DNA from: Nitrososphaeria archaeon
GTDB lineage: Archaea > Thermoproteota > Nitrososphaeria > JACIWG01
Length of the DNA stretch: 64,000 bases
NCBI GenBank assembly: GCA_029776065.1
Contig: JARVJP010000008.1
Coordinates: 1-64,000, forward strand
Reading direction: 5' to 3'
Shown here: piece by piece, positions 44,724 to 54,077 of the stretch
How positions within the stretch are numbered: position 1 is the first letter of the stretch
How the letters are laid out: each line of letters begins with the position of its first letter
Program-made: the position numbers and the translations under genes
Notes under the pieces: generated by a model
The model's input: the letters and a program-made list of their open reading frames with translations, nothing else
Told to the model about the DNA's origin: nothing
Database searches by the model: none

Positions 44724-46187
44724 ATGACTCCTAAATATAGGAGGGCAGCACTTAAGACCAGTGTCTTGATTATTATCGTCATTATAATAATCGCAGGCCT
44801 TGTTGGCGGATATTATGTGATGACTTCAACTACGCCTACAACTATCACGACTACCCAAACTACAACACAATCTACCACTACCATAACGACGGCGACGACC
44901 ACAACGACATCAGTTAGTACGACGACTTCGGCCTCAACTACGACTGCGACTACAACTACGACTACGACTTTTACATCCACAGTTCGCCCCATCAAAATCG
45001 CTGTTGTATCAGATATTGGTGGAAGAGGGGACTTGTCTTTTAACGACATGGCGTTCAAAGGTGGGGCAGAAGCAGAAAAAGACTTCGGCGTTGAAATGGT
45101 GGAGATCATAAGTGAGAAGGAATCAGATTATGTGCCTAACCTACGGACTGCGGCAAGTGACCCGGATGTGAAATTAATAGTTGGTGTCGGTTATCTCCTC
45201 AGCGACGCATTAGCTGAAGTAGCTCCGAAGTTTCCTGACAAGTTTTTCGCAGGTATCGACACATATGCTCAGTCGATCATTATAAGCAAAACTAATACCT
45301 ATGCACCAAACTTGTTGGATATTGCCTATGAAGAGCATAAAGGAAGCGCGTTAGTAGGTGCGTTGGCTGCACTGACTGCTATACATTATGGGAAACCTTA
45401 TATTGGAGTTGTACTAGGAATCGAAATCCCTGTTCTTTGGAAGTTTGAAATCGGATATAAATGGGGTGCTGATTGGGCGATAAAATGGTACCAAAAAAAG
45501 TTTGGTACAACGACAGTACCTGGAATAGGTATAACCCCAATTAAAGAGAGGGTCCTCTGGACCTACACAGGAACATTTAGTGACATTACAAAGGGATATG
45601 AAGCCGCTAAGGCTATGTACGCTAAAGACGCCGTGGCAGTATACAACGTAGCTGGTCCTTTAGGTCTTGGCATTAACCAAGCCATACAAGAAATATCTAA
45701 ACAAAAAGGTCTCACAACTGGCCCACCATTTTGGATCGGTGTTGACGCAGACCAGGACTGGATAAACCCCGGTTTCATATTGTCGAGTATGATGAAGAGG
45801 GTCGATAAAGGTGTTTACTTCTCAGCAAAATGGGTAGTCGAAAACAAGTTTAGGGATATAGTAAAGGGCTCAAACGGTTCAATTGTTTTAGGTATTGGTA
45901 CTAAGGTTGCTGGAGAGACATTTGAAGGAATTTCAGTAAGCACATTATCTGACCTAGACGCGTTCATACAAATGGGGCTTGATGCAGAGAAGTTGACAGG
46001 TAAGAAGGTTCTTCCAATGCCCCCTGATGAAATAAAGACAGTTGCTAAGGCAATGAGAGAGGCGCAACCTAGCTGGGTATGGGAAGGGATGGATGCGTTG
46101 CAAAGCGAGATCAGAAATGGACAAGTTACTGTACCTCTTGCTTTGACTAAAGATGTTGTAGATTACTGGAGAGGACAACTAGGTTAA
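44724..46187 (+). CDS. BMP-family nucleoside-binding protein of an ABC importer
   Basis: 487 residues. An N-terminal hydrophobic helix (about 11-31, 'SVLIIIVIIIIAGLVGGYYV' in part) anchors it, then a threonine-rich linker of about 55 residues, then the Bmp domain: 'IKIAVVSDIGGRGDLSFNDM' (PnrA/Med-type opening), 'LIVGVGYLLSDALAEVAPKF' and 'WIGVDADQDWINPGFILSSM'. Such proteins bind purine or pyrimidine nucleosides outside the cell. The anchor is a membrane helix rather than a lipobox. The partner ATPase and permeases follow, the ATPase on the other strand. Confidence 0.9.
   Translation: MTPKYRRAALKTSVLIIIVIIIIAGLVGGYYVMTSTTPTTITTTQTTTQSTTTITTATTTTTSVSTTTSASTTTATTTTTTTFTSTVRPIKIAVVSDIGGRGDLSFNDMAFKGGAEAEKDFGVEMVEIISEKESDYVPNLRTAASDPDVKLIVGVGYLLSDALAEVAPKFPDKFFAGIDTYAQSIIISKTNTYAPNLLDIAYEEHKGSALVGALAALTAIHYGKPYIGVVLGIEIPVLWKFEIGYKWGADWAIKWYQKKFGTTTVPGIGITPIKERVLWTYTGTFSDITKGYEAAKAMYAKDAVAVYNVAGPLGLGINQAIQEISKQKGLTTGPPFWIGVDADQDWINPGFILSSMMKRVDKGVYFSAKWVVENKFRDIVKGSNGSIVLGIGTKVAGETFEGISVSTLSDLDAFIQMGLDAEKLTGKKVLPMPPDEIKTVAKAMREAQPSWVWEGMDALQSEIRNGQVTVPLALTKDVVDYWRGQLG
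44823..44987 (+). repeat. Threonine-rich low-complexity linker
   Basis: About 55 codons, mostly Thr (ACN), with short runs such as STTTITTATTTTTSV. It is a typical O-glycosylated stalk between membrane anchor and binding domain in archaeal ABC binding proteins. The antisense strand reads as a Val-rich ORF by composition only. Confidence 0.8.
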
Positions 46188-46193
46188 TGACGA

Positions 46194-46209
46194 GCCCCCT
46201 TCTTTTTTA
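46194..46209 (+). terminator. Pyrimidine/T-rich terminator after the BMP gene
   Basis: CCCCCTTCTTTTTT follows the BMP stop codon within 12 bp, the T-rich type of archaeal terminator. The convergent ATPase gene ends at 46207. Confidence 0.35.
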
Positions 46210-47751
46210 TTGATTTATTCCTCCCATTAATAATCCTATTTCTTCTTTTGTTGTTTCGCTTGTCCTTTTGATATCGAGAAACTTTCCCTCATATATTACT
46301 GCTATCCTATCACTTAACTCCATTATCTCGTCGAGGTCAGCAGAAACTAATAAAATCCCTTTTCCAGCGGTCTTCATTTTGATCAAGACTTCATGCATAT
46401 AAAAAGTTGATGCAATATCAAGGCCCCTTGTAGGATGAACTGCGATGATGAGCTTAACATTTCTCTTGCTAAGCTCTCTTCCTACAATTAGCCTTTGCTG
46501 ATTGCCGCCGCTTAGGCTTTTCGCTACAGTATCTATACTAGGAGCGATTACATTGAATTCTTTCATAATCCTAGACGCTAACTCTCTTATTCTTGGGAGA
46601 TTTAGTCTCGAAAATGTGAGGAGAAAATCTGGTTCCCATTGTCTACCAAGGATGCTGTTTTCTGCGATTGAAAAATCTAGGACAAGACCATGTTTATGCC
46701 TATCTGCAGGTATGTGGACCATCCCTGCTCTAAATAGCTCGATAGGATTCTTGTTAGTGACTTCAAATCCCCCAACACTGATCTTGCCAGACTCAGCTTT
46801 CCTTAAACCAGTTAATGCTTCAACAAGTTCTGCTTGTCCATTACCTTCTACACCTGCCACTGCAAAGATCTCTCCCTCCTTAAGATCAAAGCTTATTTCC
46901 TTAACTGCCAAAGTGTCAAAGTCGCTTTTAACCGTCAGTCTATCGACTTTTAGTAAGTCTTTGCCTGCAAATCCCTTTTCCTCGATCTTAGGCGGTTGGA
47001 ATTCTCTTCCAACCATCATTAATGCTAGACTTTCTGGACTAGCTTTTGAAGTTAATGTTTCACCTACAACTGAGCCGTTTCTCAAGACAACTATTCTATC
47101 AGTTGCCTCAAGAACTTCCTTGAGTTTATGAGTGATGAAAATAACCGATTTATTATCCTTTTTTAGGTTTTTCATGATCTGGAACAGTTCCTTAACTTCC
47201 TGCGGTGTAAGAAACGAAGTAGGCTCGTCCAATATTAGAACATCGATCCCTCGGTAAAGGACCTTTAAAATTTCAACCCTCTGCTGTATGCCGAGTGACA
47301 GACTGCCTACTGGCGCGTCAAGGGGTACCTCTAAACCAGTTATCTCAATCAACTTATGTATTTTTTCTCTGGCTCTTTCTAGCTTTAGACTAGACAACAA
47401 GTCAATCGAATTCTTCACACCTTCCTGTCCTAGTATAATATTCTCAAGTACTGAGTAAATTGGTACTAAAGCAAAGTGTTGATGAACTATACCGATTCCC
47501 CTGCTGAGGGCATCTATTGGATTCTTGAAGTTGACAGATTCACCATTGATGATGATTTTTCCTGAGGTTGGTTGCAATAAACCAGAAAGAATCTTCATAA
47601 GTGTTGTCTTTCCAGCTCCATTTTCTCCTAAGAGACCCACTATTTCTCCTCTCTCCACTTTGAAGTGGACATCGGTCAGAGCGGTTGTGCCATCTGGATA
47701 GATCTTTCCAATTGACATCATAGAAATAAACGGCGTAATAGAGTCATTCAT
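46207..47751 (-). CDS. Nucleoside ABC importer ATPase, tandem domains (NupO-like)
   Basis: 514 residues. Domain 1 has Walker A 'GENGAGKTTLMK', Q-loop 'IGIVHQHFALV', signature 'LSLGIQQRVEILKVLY' and Walker B 'VLILDEPTSFLTP'. Domain 2 has a degenerate Walker A 'VEGNGQAELVEAL', signature 'LSGGNQQRLIVGRELS' and 'LIIAVHPTRGLD' in place of Walker B. This is the usual asymmetry of BMP-system ATPases. It is transcribed convergently to the BMP gene and divergently from the permeases, so it is not in one operon with either. Confidence 0.92.
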   Translation of the reverse strand: MNDSITPFISMMSIGKIYPDGTTALTDVHFKVERGEIVGLLGENGAGKTTLMKILSGLLQPTSGKIIINGESVNFKNPIDALSRGIGIVHQHFALVPIYSVLENIILGQEGVKNSIDLLSSLKLERAREKIHKLIEITGLEVPLDAPVGSLSLGIQQRVEILKVLYRGIDVLILDEPTSFLTPQEVKELFQIMKNLKKDNKSVIFITHKLKEVLEATDRIVVLRNGSVVGETLTSKASPESLALMMVGREFQPPKIEEKGFAGKDLLKVDRLTVKSDFDTLAVKEISFDLKEGEIFAVAGVEGNGQAELVEALTGLRKAESGKISVGGFEVTNKNPIELFRAGMVHIPADRHKHGLVLDFSIAENSILGRQWEPDFLLTFSRLNLPRIRELASRIMKEFNVIAPSIDTVAKSLSGGNQQRLIVGRELSKRNVKLIIAVHPTRGLDIASTFYMHEVLIKMKTAGKGILLVSADLDEIMELSDRIAVIYEGKFLDIKRTSETTKEEIGLLMGGINQ

Positions 47752-47790
47752 TTCATTCGATAAATTCTTTGTAGGTCTTTCCTTAAAAAC

Positions 47791-47805
47791 TTTACAGTTT
47801 GTAAA
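47791..47805. promoter_or_regulatory. Perfect palindrome between the ATPase and permease genes
   Basis: TTTACA-GTT-TGTAAA is a perfect 6-3-6 palindrome in the 122-bp gap between the divergent ATPase (start 47751) and permease (start 47874) genes. The permease TATA-like ATTTATAAAT lies about 30-40 bp before its ATG. It is the best operator candidate of the nucleoside locus. Confidence 0.45.
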
Positions 47806-47873
47806 TTTAGAGTTCGAGTTGAGCTTGCTGCGATAAAAGATTTATAAATTAGGCAATAACATTACTATAACTA

Positions 47874-48914
47874 ATGAAATTATCATCAAGGGCTAAAGCT
47901 GTTAGTCAATCGTTTTTTGCGATAATTATTGGGTTGTTGATAGGTTCCTTTTTGATGATCATATTCGGATTTAACCCAATTAATGCGTATTATGCTCTTT
48001 TTGTTGGCGCTTTTGGAACCGTCACTGATGTCCTTGAGACCTTAGCTTTCGCGGTTCCCTTAATGCTTACGGGATTGACATTTGCTGTAGGTGTTCGAGC
48101 AGGGTTATTCAATATCGGATCTGAAGGACAGATGTACTTGGGTGCTCTTGCTGCTGTAGTTATCGGTGGAACTCTGGATCTACCATTTGGTCTTGGCGTC
48201 GTCTGTGCCACTCTTGCAGGTGCATTTGTGAGTCTACTTTGGTCTTTGACTCCTGCTATATTGAAGGTTACTAGAGGGGTGCATGAAGTTATTTCTACAA
48301 TTATGTTTAACTGGATCGCTTTTTGGCTTACAACTTATTTAATTGTGTACCATTTTGGGGATCCCACAAGTGCTGAAAGATCTATTCGAGTTCTACCAAG
48401 TTCTCGTTACTTGATTCTCTTTGAAGGTTCGACACTCACAACAGTTATATTTGTCGCTGTTGCCTACTGCGTCCTCGTATATTTTATTCTTTGGGGCACA
48501 AAGGTAGGCTATGAATTGAGGGTTGAAGGATCAAATCCGGATGCCGGCCGTTACGCAGGGGTAAAAGTATGGAAAACAACTCTTTTAGCATTTATGCTTG
48601 GGGGGATAGCTTCCGGGCTTGCGGGTGCATCCCAGATAATTGGGAGGCCCCCTGTATGGTCTTTCTATGCCACTTTAGGCAATGTTGCGGGACTTGGATT
48701 TGATGGGCTTGGAGTAGCTTTGATAGGTAGAAATCATCCAATTGGTGTGATAGCTGCCTCGATCTTTTTTGGGGCGCTAATACAAGGTAGTAGGTATATG
48801 CAATACAACGCTGGGGTCTACTTTGAACTGGTTAGGGCAATAACGGGGATAATCATCATTGCCTTGTCCGTCCCAGAAGCTATAACAGTACTTAGGAGGT
48901 GGGTTAAGAAGTGA
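47874..48914 (+). CDS. Nucleoside ABC importer permease 1 (NupP-like)
   Basis: 346 residues and about 10 helices. 'AVPLMLTGLTFAVGVRAGLF' followed by 'NIGSEGQMYLGALAAV' is the classic opening of the first BPD_transp_2 permease of BMP systems, and 'LRVEGSNPDAGRYAGVKVWK' is its ATPase coupling loop. The stop codon TGA overlaps the GTG start of the second permease (48911-48914), so the pair is translationally coupled. Confidence 0.94.
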   Translation: MKLSSRAKAVSQSFFAIIIGLLIGSFLMIIFGFNPINAYYALFVGAFGTVTDVLETLAFAVPLMLTGLTFAVGVRAGLFNIGSEGQMYLGALAAVVIGGTLDLPFGLGVVCATLAGAFVSLLWSLTPAILKVTRGVHEVISTIMFNWIAFWLTTYLIVYHFGDPTSAERSIRVLPSSRYLILFEGSTLTTVIFVAVAYCVLVYFILWGTKVGYELRVEGSNPDAGRYAGVKVWKTTLLAFMLGGIASGLAGASQIIGRPPVWSFYATLGNVAGLGFDGLGVALIGRNHPIGVIAASIFFGALIQGSRYMQYNAGVYFELVRAITGIIIIALSVPEAITVLRRWVKK

Positions 48915-49906
48915 GGAGCGGGTTCAATCTAAAGGTGAGTAGGTTCATGAGAATCGCCCTAGGAGCAATAAGCTTGTTGATAGTTTTCGGTATTGCAGGG
49001 ATCTTCGGTCTTGATAGCAAGAGTATACTAGAAATAGGCTTGTTGGCTATGACACCGTTGGCACTGACTAGTGTAGGGGAAGTCGTAAATGAAAAAGCAG
49101 GTCTCGTTAACATAGGTCTAGAAGGGATTTTACTTATCTCGGCAATTCTCGGGGTTGTTGGCGCTGAATTCTTTAACAACGGGTATTTCGGTCTCCTCGT
49201 AGGGTTAATGAGTGGGGCTGCTATTGGATTCGTATTTGGCATACTGAGTATATATGGTAGAGCAGATCAAGTTATAACTGGAATAGGGATAAATGTTTTT
49301 GCACTAGGATTTATACCATACCTCTTTATGGTCATTTGGGGTGTTCCTGGAATTCGCGTAGTACCAGCAGAGTTGCATGTTCCAGCCTTTTCAATCTTCC
49401 TGTTCCGCGTTCACATAGTGACCATTATTGCTATTGTAGTGGCTCTTTTCAGCTACTACATGTTAAACATGACACCATTAGGTCTAAGGATAAAGGCAGC
49501 AGGCGAACAGCCAACTGCCCTTGACGTTGCTGGTGTTAGAGTTGATAGAATAAGACTGTTCGCAGCAATATTTGGAGGAGCCCTCTGCGGCTTAGGGGGA
49601 TCTTTCATGTCCATAGGGTGGTTTGGGAGCGCAGTAAAGGAGATATCAGCGGGTAGAGGGTTCATCGCCCTAGCATGTGTTGTCTTCTCAGGCCTCGAGC
49701 CCCTTCTGGCCTTAGCGGGGGCATTTATCTTCGGTCTTGCAGGTGGGTTTGCAACGACAATAGCAATCACACCAGGGATCAAGGAAACGATACCATTCTA
49801 TTTCGTTAACATGATACCTTACATTACAACACTTTTTGTGGTAACAGTCGCCATTGGTAAAAAGAGGTTTCCAAAAGAAAGTGGGAAACCATATAGAAGA
49901 GAGTAG
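48911..49906 (+). CDS. Nucleoside ABC importer permease 2 (NupQ-like)
   Basis: 331 residues from a GTG at 48911, about 9 helices. 'LAMTPLALTSVGEVVNEKAG' and 'VNIGLEGILLISAILGV' mark the second permease of the system, and 'IKAAGEQPTALDVAGVRVDR' is the coupling loop. It overlaps permease 1 by 4 bp. Together with permease 1, the BMP protein and the tandem ATPase it makes a full nucleoside importer. Confidence 0.93.
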   Translation: MRSGFNLKVSRFMRIALGAISLLIVFGIAGIFGLDSKSILEIGLLAMTPLALTSVGEVVNEKAGLVNIGLEGILLISAILGVVGAEFFNNGYFGLLVGLMSGAAIGFVFGILSIYGRADQVITGIGINVFALGFIPYLFMVIWGVPGIRVVPAELHVPAFSIFLFRVHIVTIIAIVVALFSYYMLNMTPLGLRIKAAGEQPTALDVAGVRVDRIRLFAAIFGGALCGLGGSFMSIGWFGSAVKEISAGRGFIALACVVFSGLEPLLALAGAFIFGLAGGFATTIAITPGIKETIPFYFVNMIPYITTLFVVTVAIGKKRFPKESGKPYRRE

Positions 49907-50009
49907 ACAATAAAATAGTTTTTGACAACCTTTATGATTAAACCTTTACAACCATCTATTAGTTGCTTCTACTTGGACGCATCCCCTGTTCAATTGACAA
50001 TCTAATAGG

Positions 50010-51245
50010 TTAAGATAACCCTGTTATAGTTAGAATTTCATCTAATTTTATATCTTTTGGAATGCATGGGAAGTCTCCGAAGATTTGTCTCACATCTGTA
50101 ACATCCTTTAATCCCGAACCAGTGACAACTATAACAATCTTTTGATCAGCATCTACCTTTCCCTTGTCGACCAGTCTTCTTAAACCGGCGAGTGAGGCTG
50201 CGGCACCAGGTTCTACGAATAAGCCCTCTGTTTTCCCGAGGGTTGCGACCGCTTCTAAGATTTCTTCATCGCTTACATCAACGAATTCGCCTTTGACTTC
50301 TCTTACCGCCTTTAAAACGTCCCTTTGCTCTAGGGGATCTGAAACCTTCAAAGATTTTGCTATCGTTTGAGGATCTTCTACAGGTTGAACCTCCTTTAAC
50401 CCTTCACTAAATGCCTTAACATAGGGTGCTGAACCAGAAGCTTGAACCCCTATTATTTTTGGTAGGTGTTCAGCCATCCCCAAGTTTGATAGTTCTTTTA
50501 GGGACTTCCAAGTCCCCAAAACATGTCCTCCCCCTCCTGTTGGTATTAATATTGTGTCAGGTAACGTTCTCTCCATTTGTTCAAAGACTTCTAAGATGGT
50601 TGTTTTCCAACCTTCAAGTGTGAAAGGTTTTAAATCCCAACCTGCTGAAATAATGTCCTTCTCCTTAGAAAGCTGTATTGAAAGCCTTCGGCAATCATCG
50701 AATATTCCTTTTACTCTAATTGTTTTTCCACCGTAGGCGGCTATCATAACCATCTTCTCGTCTGGTGTATCCTCTGGAACTAGAACAAGGCATTTAATGC
50801 TTGAAAGCGTACAAGCTCTTGCTATGGCTGAGGCGAAGTTACCACTTGACGCAACGTTAACAGCTAGGTAGCCTAGCGTCTTCGCTGCAGACACCCCTAT
50901 GACAGCGCCTCTGTCTTTAAAAGAGCCAGAAGGGTTTCTTGTCTCATCCTTGATGTAAAGGTTCTTTAAACCTAAAAGTCCTTCAAGTTTTCTCGCATGG
51001 ACTAAAGGTGTGTTTCCAACAGTGTGGTCTATTATTTCCTCGGCTTCCAAGGGTAAGAGAGAGCAGTATCTTAGGATTGAGTGAACGTATCTTGTTAATG
51101 GAAACTCTTTAGGTTGGGGGTATCTTATTTGGAATAAAGCTGATGGATAACCGCATATTGGGCAATCCGATCTAAAGCCTTTAACATCCTTTTTATATCC
51201 ACACGTTGGGCATTCTAAAAAGAGGTCTCTCCTCAAACATTTCAC
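50010..51245 (-). CDS. thrC: Threonine synthase
   Basis: 411 residues, fold type II PLP enzyme. 'KDETRNPSGSFKDRGAVIGV' carries the PLP Lys (near residue 110), and 'LIPTGGGGHVLGTWKSLKEL' is the glycine-rich phosphate loop. An N-terminal zinc-ribbon-like 'CPTCGYKKDVKGFRSDCPIC' precedes the catalytic domain, as in many archaeal threonine synthases. It converts O-phosphohomoserine to threonine. Its ATG shares base 51245 with the stop of the upstream aminotransferase gene. Related PLP enzymes (threonine dehydratase, cysteate synthase) are alternative readings. Confidence 0.87.
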   Translation of the reverse strand: MKCLRRDLFLECPTCGYKKDVKGFRSDCPICGYPSALFQIRYPQPKEFPLTRYVHSILRYCSLLPLEAEEIIDHTVGNTPLVHARKLEGLLGLKNLYIKDETRNPSGSFKDRGAVIGVSAAKTLGYLAVNVASSGNFASAIARACTLSSIKCLVLVPEDTPDEKMVMIAAYGGKTIRVKGIFDDCRRLSIQLSKEKDIISAGWDLKPFTLEGWKTTILEVFEQMERTLPDTILIPTGGGGHVLGTWKSLKELSNLGMAEHLPKIIGVQASGSAPYVKAFSEGLKEVQPVEDPQTIAKSLKVSDPLEQRDVLKAVREVKGEFVDVSDEEILEAVATLGKTEGLFVEPGAAASLAGLRRLVDKGKVDADQKIVIVVTGSGLKDVTDVRQIFGDFPCIPKDIKLDEILTITGLS

Positions 51246-52390
51246 TAGCCTTTTCTAAAACCGATTCCATGTAATGTGTTTTCAAGGGCTATAGCGGTCT
51301 TTCTAACAAAGTCTTTGTTTGCAGTATAGCCCATATGGCCAATCCTAATTATCTTCTCGGAAAGTTCATCCATACCACCTGCGATTAATATTGAATAATC
51401 TTCTTTCATAGCTTGTCTTATTTGCTTTCCTTGGAAGCCTTCTGGGACTTTAAAGGCTGTAACTGTAGGCGAAGCTAAGGTAGCATCTGGGAAAAGCTCT
51501 AACCTGATTTCTTCACCCATGTCTCGCATCATTTTAGCCACTTCTTCTGTTGCACTGAACCTGCTCTCCAACCCTTCTTCAAGCATTATCTTTAAGGATT
51601 CATTCAATCCAAGAATTAGGTGTGTTGGAGGGATAACAGGGAAGCTTCTTCTACCACGTAAAAGTAGACCGCCTCTCTCCTTTTTAACCCACATCTGCTT
51701 CCATCTAAGAAGGTCTAGTGTGAAGCTTTTTATGGTATTCCGTTTTAAAGCCTTCTCCCAAGCCTTCTTACTTACACTAACTATCGAAACACCCACTAAG
51801 CCTCCTAAAGCCTTCTGGGCGGCACTTATGCAAACATCCACGTTCCACTTATCTACAGGGACACTTGCACCGCCCATTGAGGAGATGGTGTCGACCAAAA
51901 ATATCTTATCTAATCTTCTAGCAAGATTTCCAATTTCTTCAACTTCTTTGTTATATATTGCAGCTGTAGATGTCTCGTTATGGACAATAGCTATTTCTGA
52001 AATATCTTTATTTTCGTCTAGAGTCTTCTTCACCTCTTCCAAATCGATTTTCCCCCCCTTAGGAAAGGAAAGGGCTAAAACGTCTGCCCCATGTACCTTT
52101 AGGATATCAATTAACCAGTTTCCGAATGTTCCTGTTGTTATTGCTAAAACCTTGTCATTCCTTTCTATAAAGGATAGCGATGCGCATTCGATTCCTGTAC
52201 GTCCTGAACCAGGCAGCATAATTATGTCACTTTCTGTTTGGAAGACCCTTCTCAAAAGCTCCTCAGTTTCATCATATAATGAGATGAATTCTTGGTCGTA
52301 GTGATATATAGCTGGTCTTAGCATGGCTTTAATGACCCTTGGGTCTACTTCAGTAGGTCCTGGTGTCATTAAGAGTATCTTTTCACTCAT
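51245..52390 (-). CDS. Serine-pyruvate / alanine-glyoxylate aminotransferase-family protein
   Basis: 381 residues, PLP fold type I, class V. 'LMTPGPTEVDPRVIKAMLRP' and 'IIMLPGSGRTGIECASLSF' are diagnostic of the SGAT/AGAT group. The PLP Lys sits in 'CISAAQKALGGLVGVSIVS' (near residue 191) and its Asp in 'IFLVDTISSMGGASV'. The reaction could be serine or alanine with glyoxylate or pyruvate. It ends on the first base of the threonine synthase gene, which suggests shared amino acid metabolism. Confidence 0.9.
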   Translation of the reverse strand: MSEKILLMTPGPTEVDPRVIKAMLRPAIYHYDQEFISLYDETEELLRRVFQTESDIIMLPGSGRTGIECASLSFIERNDKVLAITTGTFGNWLIDILKVHGADVLALSFPKGGKIDLEEVKKTLDENKDISEIAIVHNETSTAAIYNKEVEEIGNLARRLDKIFLVDTISSMGGASVPVDKWNVDVCISAAQKALGGLVGVSIVSVSKKAWEKALKRNTIKSFTLDLLRWKQMWVKKERGGLLLRGRRSFPVIPPTHLILGLNESLKIMLEEGLESRFSATEEVAKMMRDMGEEIRLELFPDATLASPTVTAFKVPEGFQGKQIRQAMKEDYSILIAGGMDELSEKIIRIGHMGYTANKDFVRKTAIALENTLHGIGFRKG

Positions 52391-52437
52391 ATTTGCTATG
52401 GGGAGGTATTACTCTATTTATGTTTTTAGGGTTGAGT

Positions 52438-53955
52438 TTAATGCCCTCTGAGTTTGATGAAGATGTCTTTTAACCTCAAGTAAGATTCTTTATAGATCGA
52501 ATAGTACATGTCATACGTTTTTGCAAGTGTCGCATCAGGGGTCTCTTTCCCAATAGCTTTCACCATCACGTTTTTCGCGTCTTCTAAGTCTTTGTAAAAT
52601 CCGATCGAATTCAGAAAGAGCATTGTGTTCCCTAAAGCTGCACAATCTATAGGATTTTCTAAGAGTACGCCTTCAACCTTGAGGTTTGATGCAATCGTTT
52701 TCCTAAGTCGCATATTTCTAGCTCCTCCGCCACAAAATGCCAAATACTTAATTCTGATACCCATGTCATTAAGATATACTTCGTAATTTTCTCTTAAAGC
52801 GAAACTTACCCCCTCCAAAATAGCTTTATACAGGTGTTCTACTCCATGGTTTATGTCTAGTCCAATAAACGCGGCTCTAGCAAGGGGATCAAGCAAAGGC
52901 GATCTCTCTCCAATAATATAAGGCAAGTACAGCAACCCCCCTGACCCCGCAGGAACGCTTTCGCTTTTTTTATTCAAAAACTCTACAACATCTTCTATCG
53001 ACTTTGATGAAGTGTTTCTCAAGATCTTGTTTAAAAACCAATTGATAGAATAACCTGATACTGTTGTAGCAGACGAGTACCAATGGTTTTTTAGAGCATG
53101 GCATCTAACAGGAACTCTTAACTTAGGATCTAACTTTAGCTCCTCCATTGTTAAATCTACTTCGGGTGCGGTACCGAGGTAAACGTCTCCAGTGCTATCC
53201 TTGATCGCACCTGCACCGTATAACGTTGCAGCACAGTCCCCTGCCCCAACGGTGACTGGAATCCTTTTTATGCCGAGGTTGTCAGCAATGTCATCCTTTA
53301 ACTCTCCCACAACTTCTGTAGATTCCCTCACATCCACCATTTTGTCAGGTGAAATACCAGTTTCTTCAAGTATTTCGTAAATCCATTCCTTTTTCCGAAT
53401 GTCGTAGGCCATGGTTGCAGAGGCATCGCTGTAGTCTGTAAATGGTGTGTCTCCTTCAACTAAGTTCTCGACTACGAAATCTTTGTGAGAAACGAATTTT
53501 CTTATCTTCTCATAAGCTTTTGGCTTGTGCCTTTTGTACCACATCATCTTCAAAAGTGTAGGAACAGGTGTTAGAGGGTTACCTGTCCTTTGATAGACAA
53601 AGATTTCGCCGAACCTTTCTCTAATAAATTCTGACTCTTCTAACGCTCTCATGTCAGAATAAAGTGGGATCCTATTTAGGGCTGCCATGCCCCATTTCTC
53701 AATTGGTACTAGTGTGCCTACTGTTGCATCAATGCATAGGCCTTTAACCTCTTCCTTTGTATAATTCTTTTTGCAGAGGCGTTTTAGACATCTTAGAGCA
53801 GCGTTAACCCAATCGTGAGGATTTTGTTCGACGATATTACCTGAGCTAAAATATGTTTCATATCTGGCCTTCGCACTTAAGAGAATTTTTCCTTCTGAAT
53901 TGATTAAGTATCCTTTACACCCACTTGTTCCTAGGTCTAAAGATATAATTATCAA
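52438..53955 (-). CDS. FGGY-family carbohydrate kinase (xylulokinase-like)
   Basis: 505 residues with both FGGY domains. 'SLDLGTSGCKGYLINSEG' is the N-terminal phosphate-1 motif, 'IPVTVGAGDCAATLYGAGAI' sits between the domains with the catalytic Asp, and 'LAFCGGGARNMRLRKTIASN' near residue 405 is the adenosine site. The second-domain opening resembles xylulokinases and other pentose or polyol kinases. The sugar cannot be read. The downstream aminotransferase and upstream alcohol dehydrogenase lie on the same strand. Confidence 0.9.
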   Translation of the reverse strand: MIIISLDLGTSGCKGYLINSEGKILLSAKARYETYFSSGNIVEQNPHDWVNAALRCLKRLCKKNYTKEEVKGLCIDATVGTLVPIEKWGMAALNRIPLYSDMRALEESEFIRERFGEIFVYQRTGNPLTPVPTLLKMMWYKRHKPKAYEKIRKFVSHKDFVVENLVEGDTPFTDYSDASATMAYDIRKKEWIYEILEETGISPDKMVDVRESTEVVGELKDDIADNLGIKRIPVTVGAGDCAATLYGAGAIKDSTGDVYLGTAPEVDLTMEELKLDPKLRVPVRCHALKNHWYSSATTVSGYSINWFLNKILRNTSSKSIEDVVEFLNKKSESVPAGSGGLLYLPYIIGERSPLLDPLARAAFIGLDINHGVEHLYKAILEGVSFALRENYEVYLNDMGIRIKYLAFCGGGARNMRLRKTIASNLKVEGVLLENPIDCAALGNTMLFLNSIGFYKDLEDAKNVMVKAIGKETPDATLAKTYDMYYSIYKESYLRLKDIFIKLRGH

Positions 53956-54077
53956 GTAAGCTTTAGAAAAAAATAGATGTTATATATATTTATTCAATCA
54001 TTAGGATAGCTAGCATCGACATTCTCGAACCCTATTAAATTAAAGAAGGTGTAAATAAAAGGTATACTTCTCTGTTA

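Noticed and set aside
44813-45109. Val-rich antisense ORF opposite the Thr-rich linker
   Set aside because: It is the antisense reading of ACN threonine codons (GTN valine) and exists only because of the low-complexity linker.
51519-52301. Long forward ORF (260 codons) opposite the aminotransferase gene
   Set aside because: The reverse strand encodes a clear class V aminotransferase; the forward frame is Ser/Phe-rich shadow sequence.
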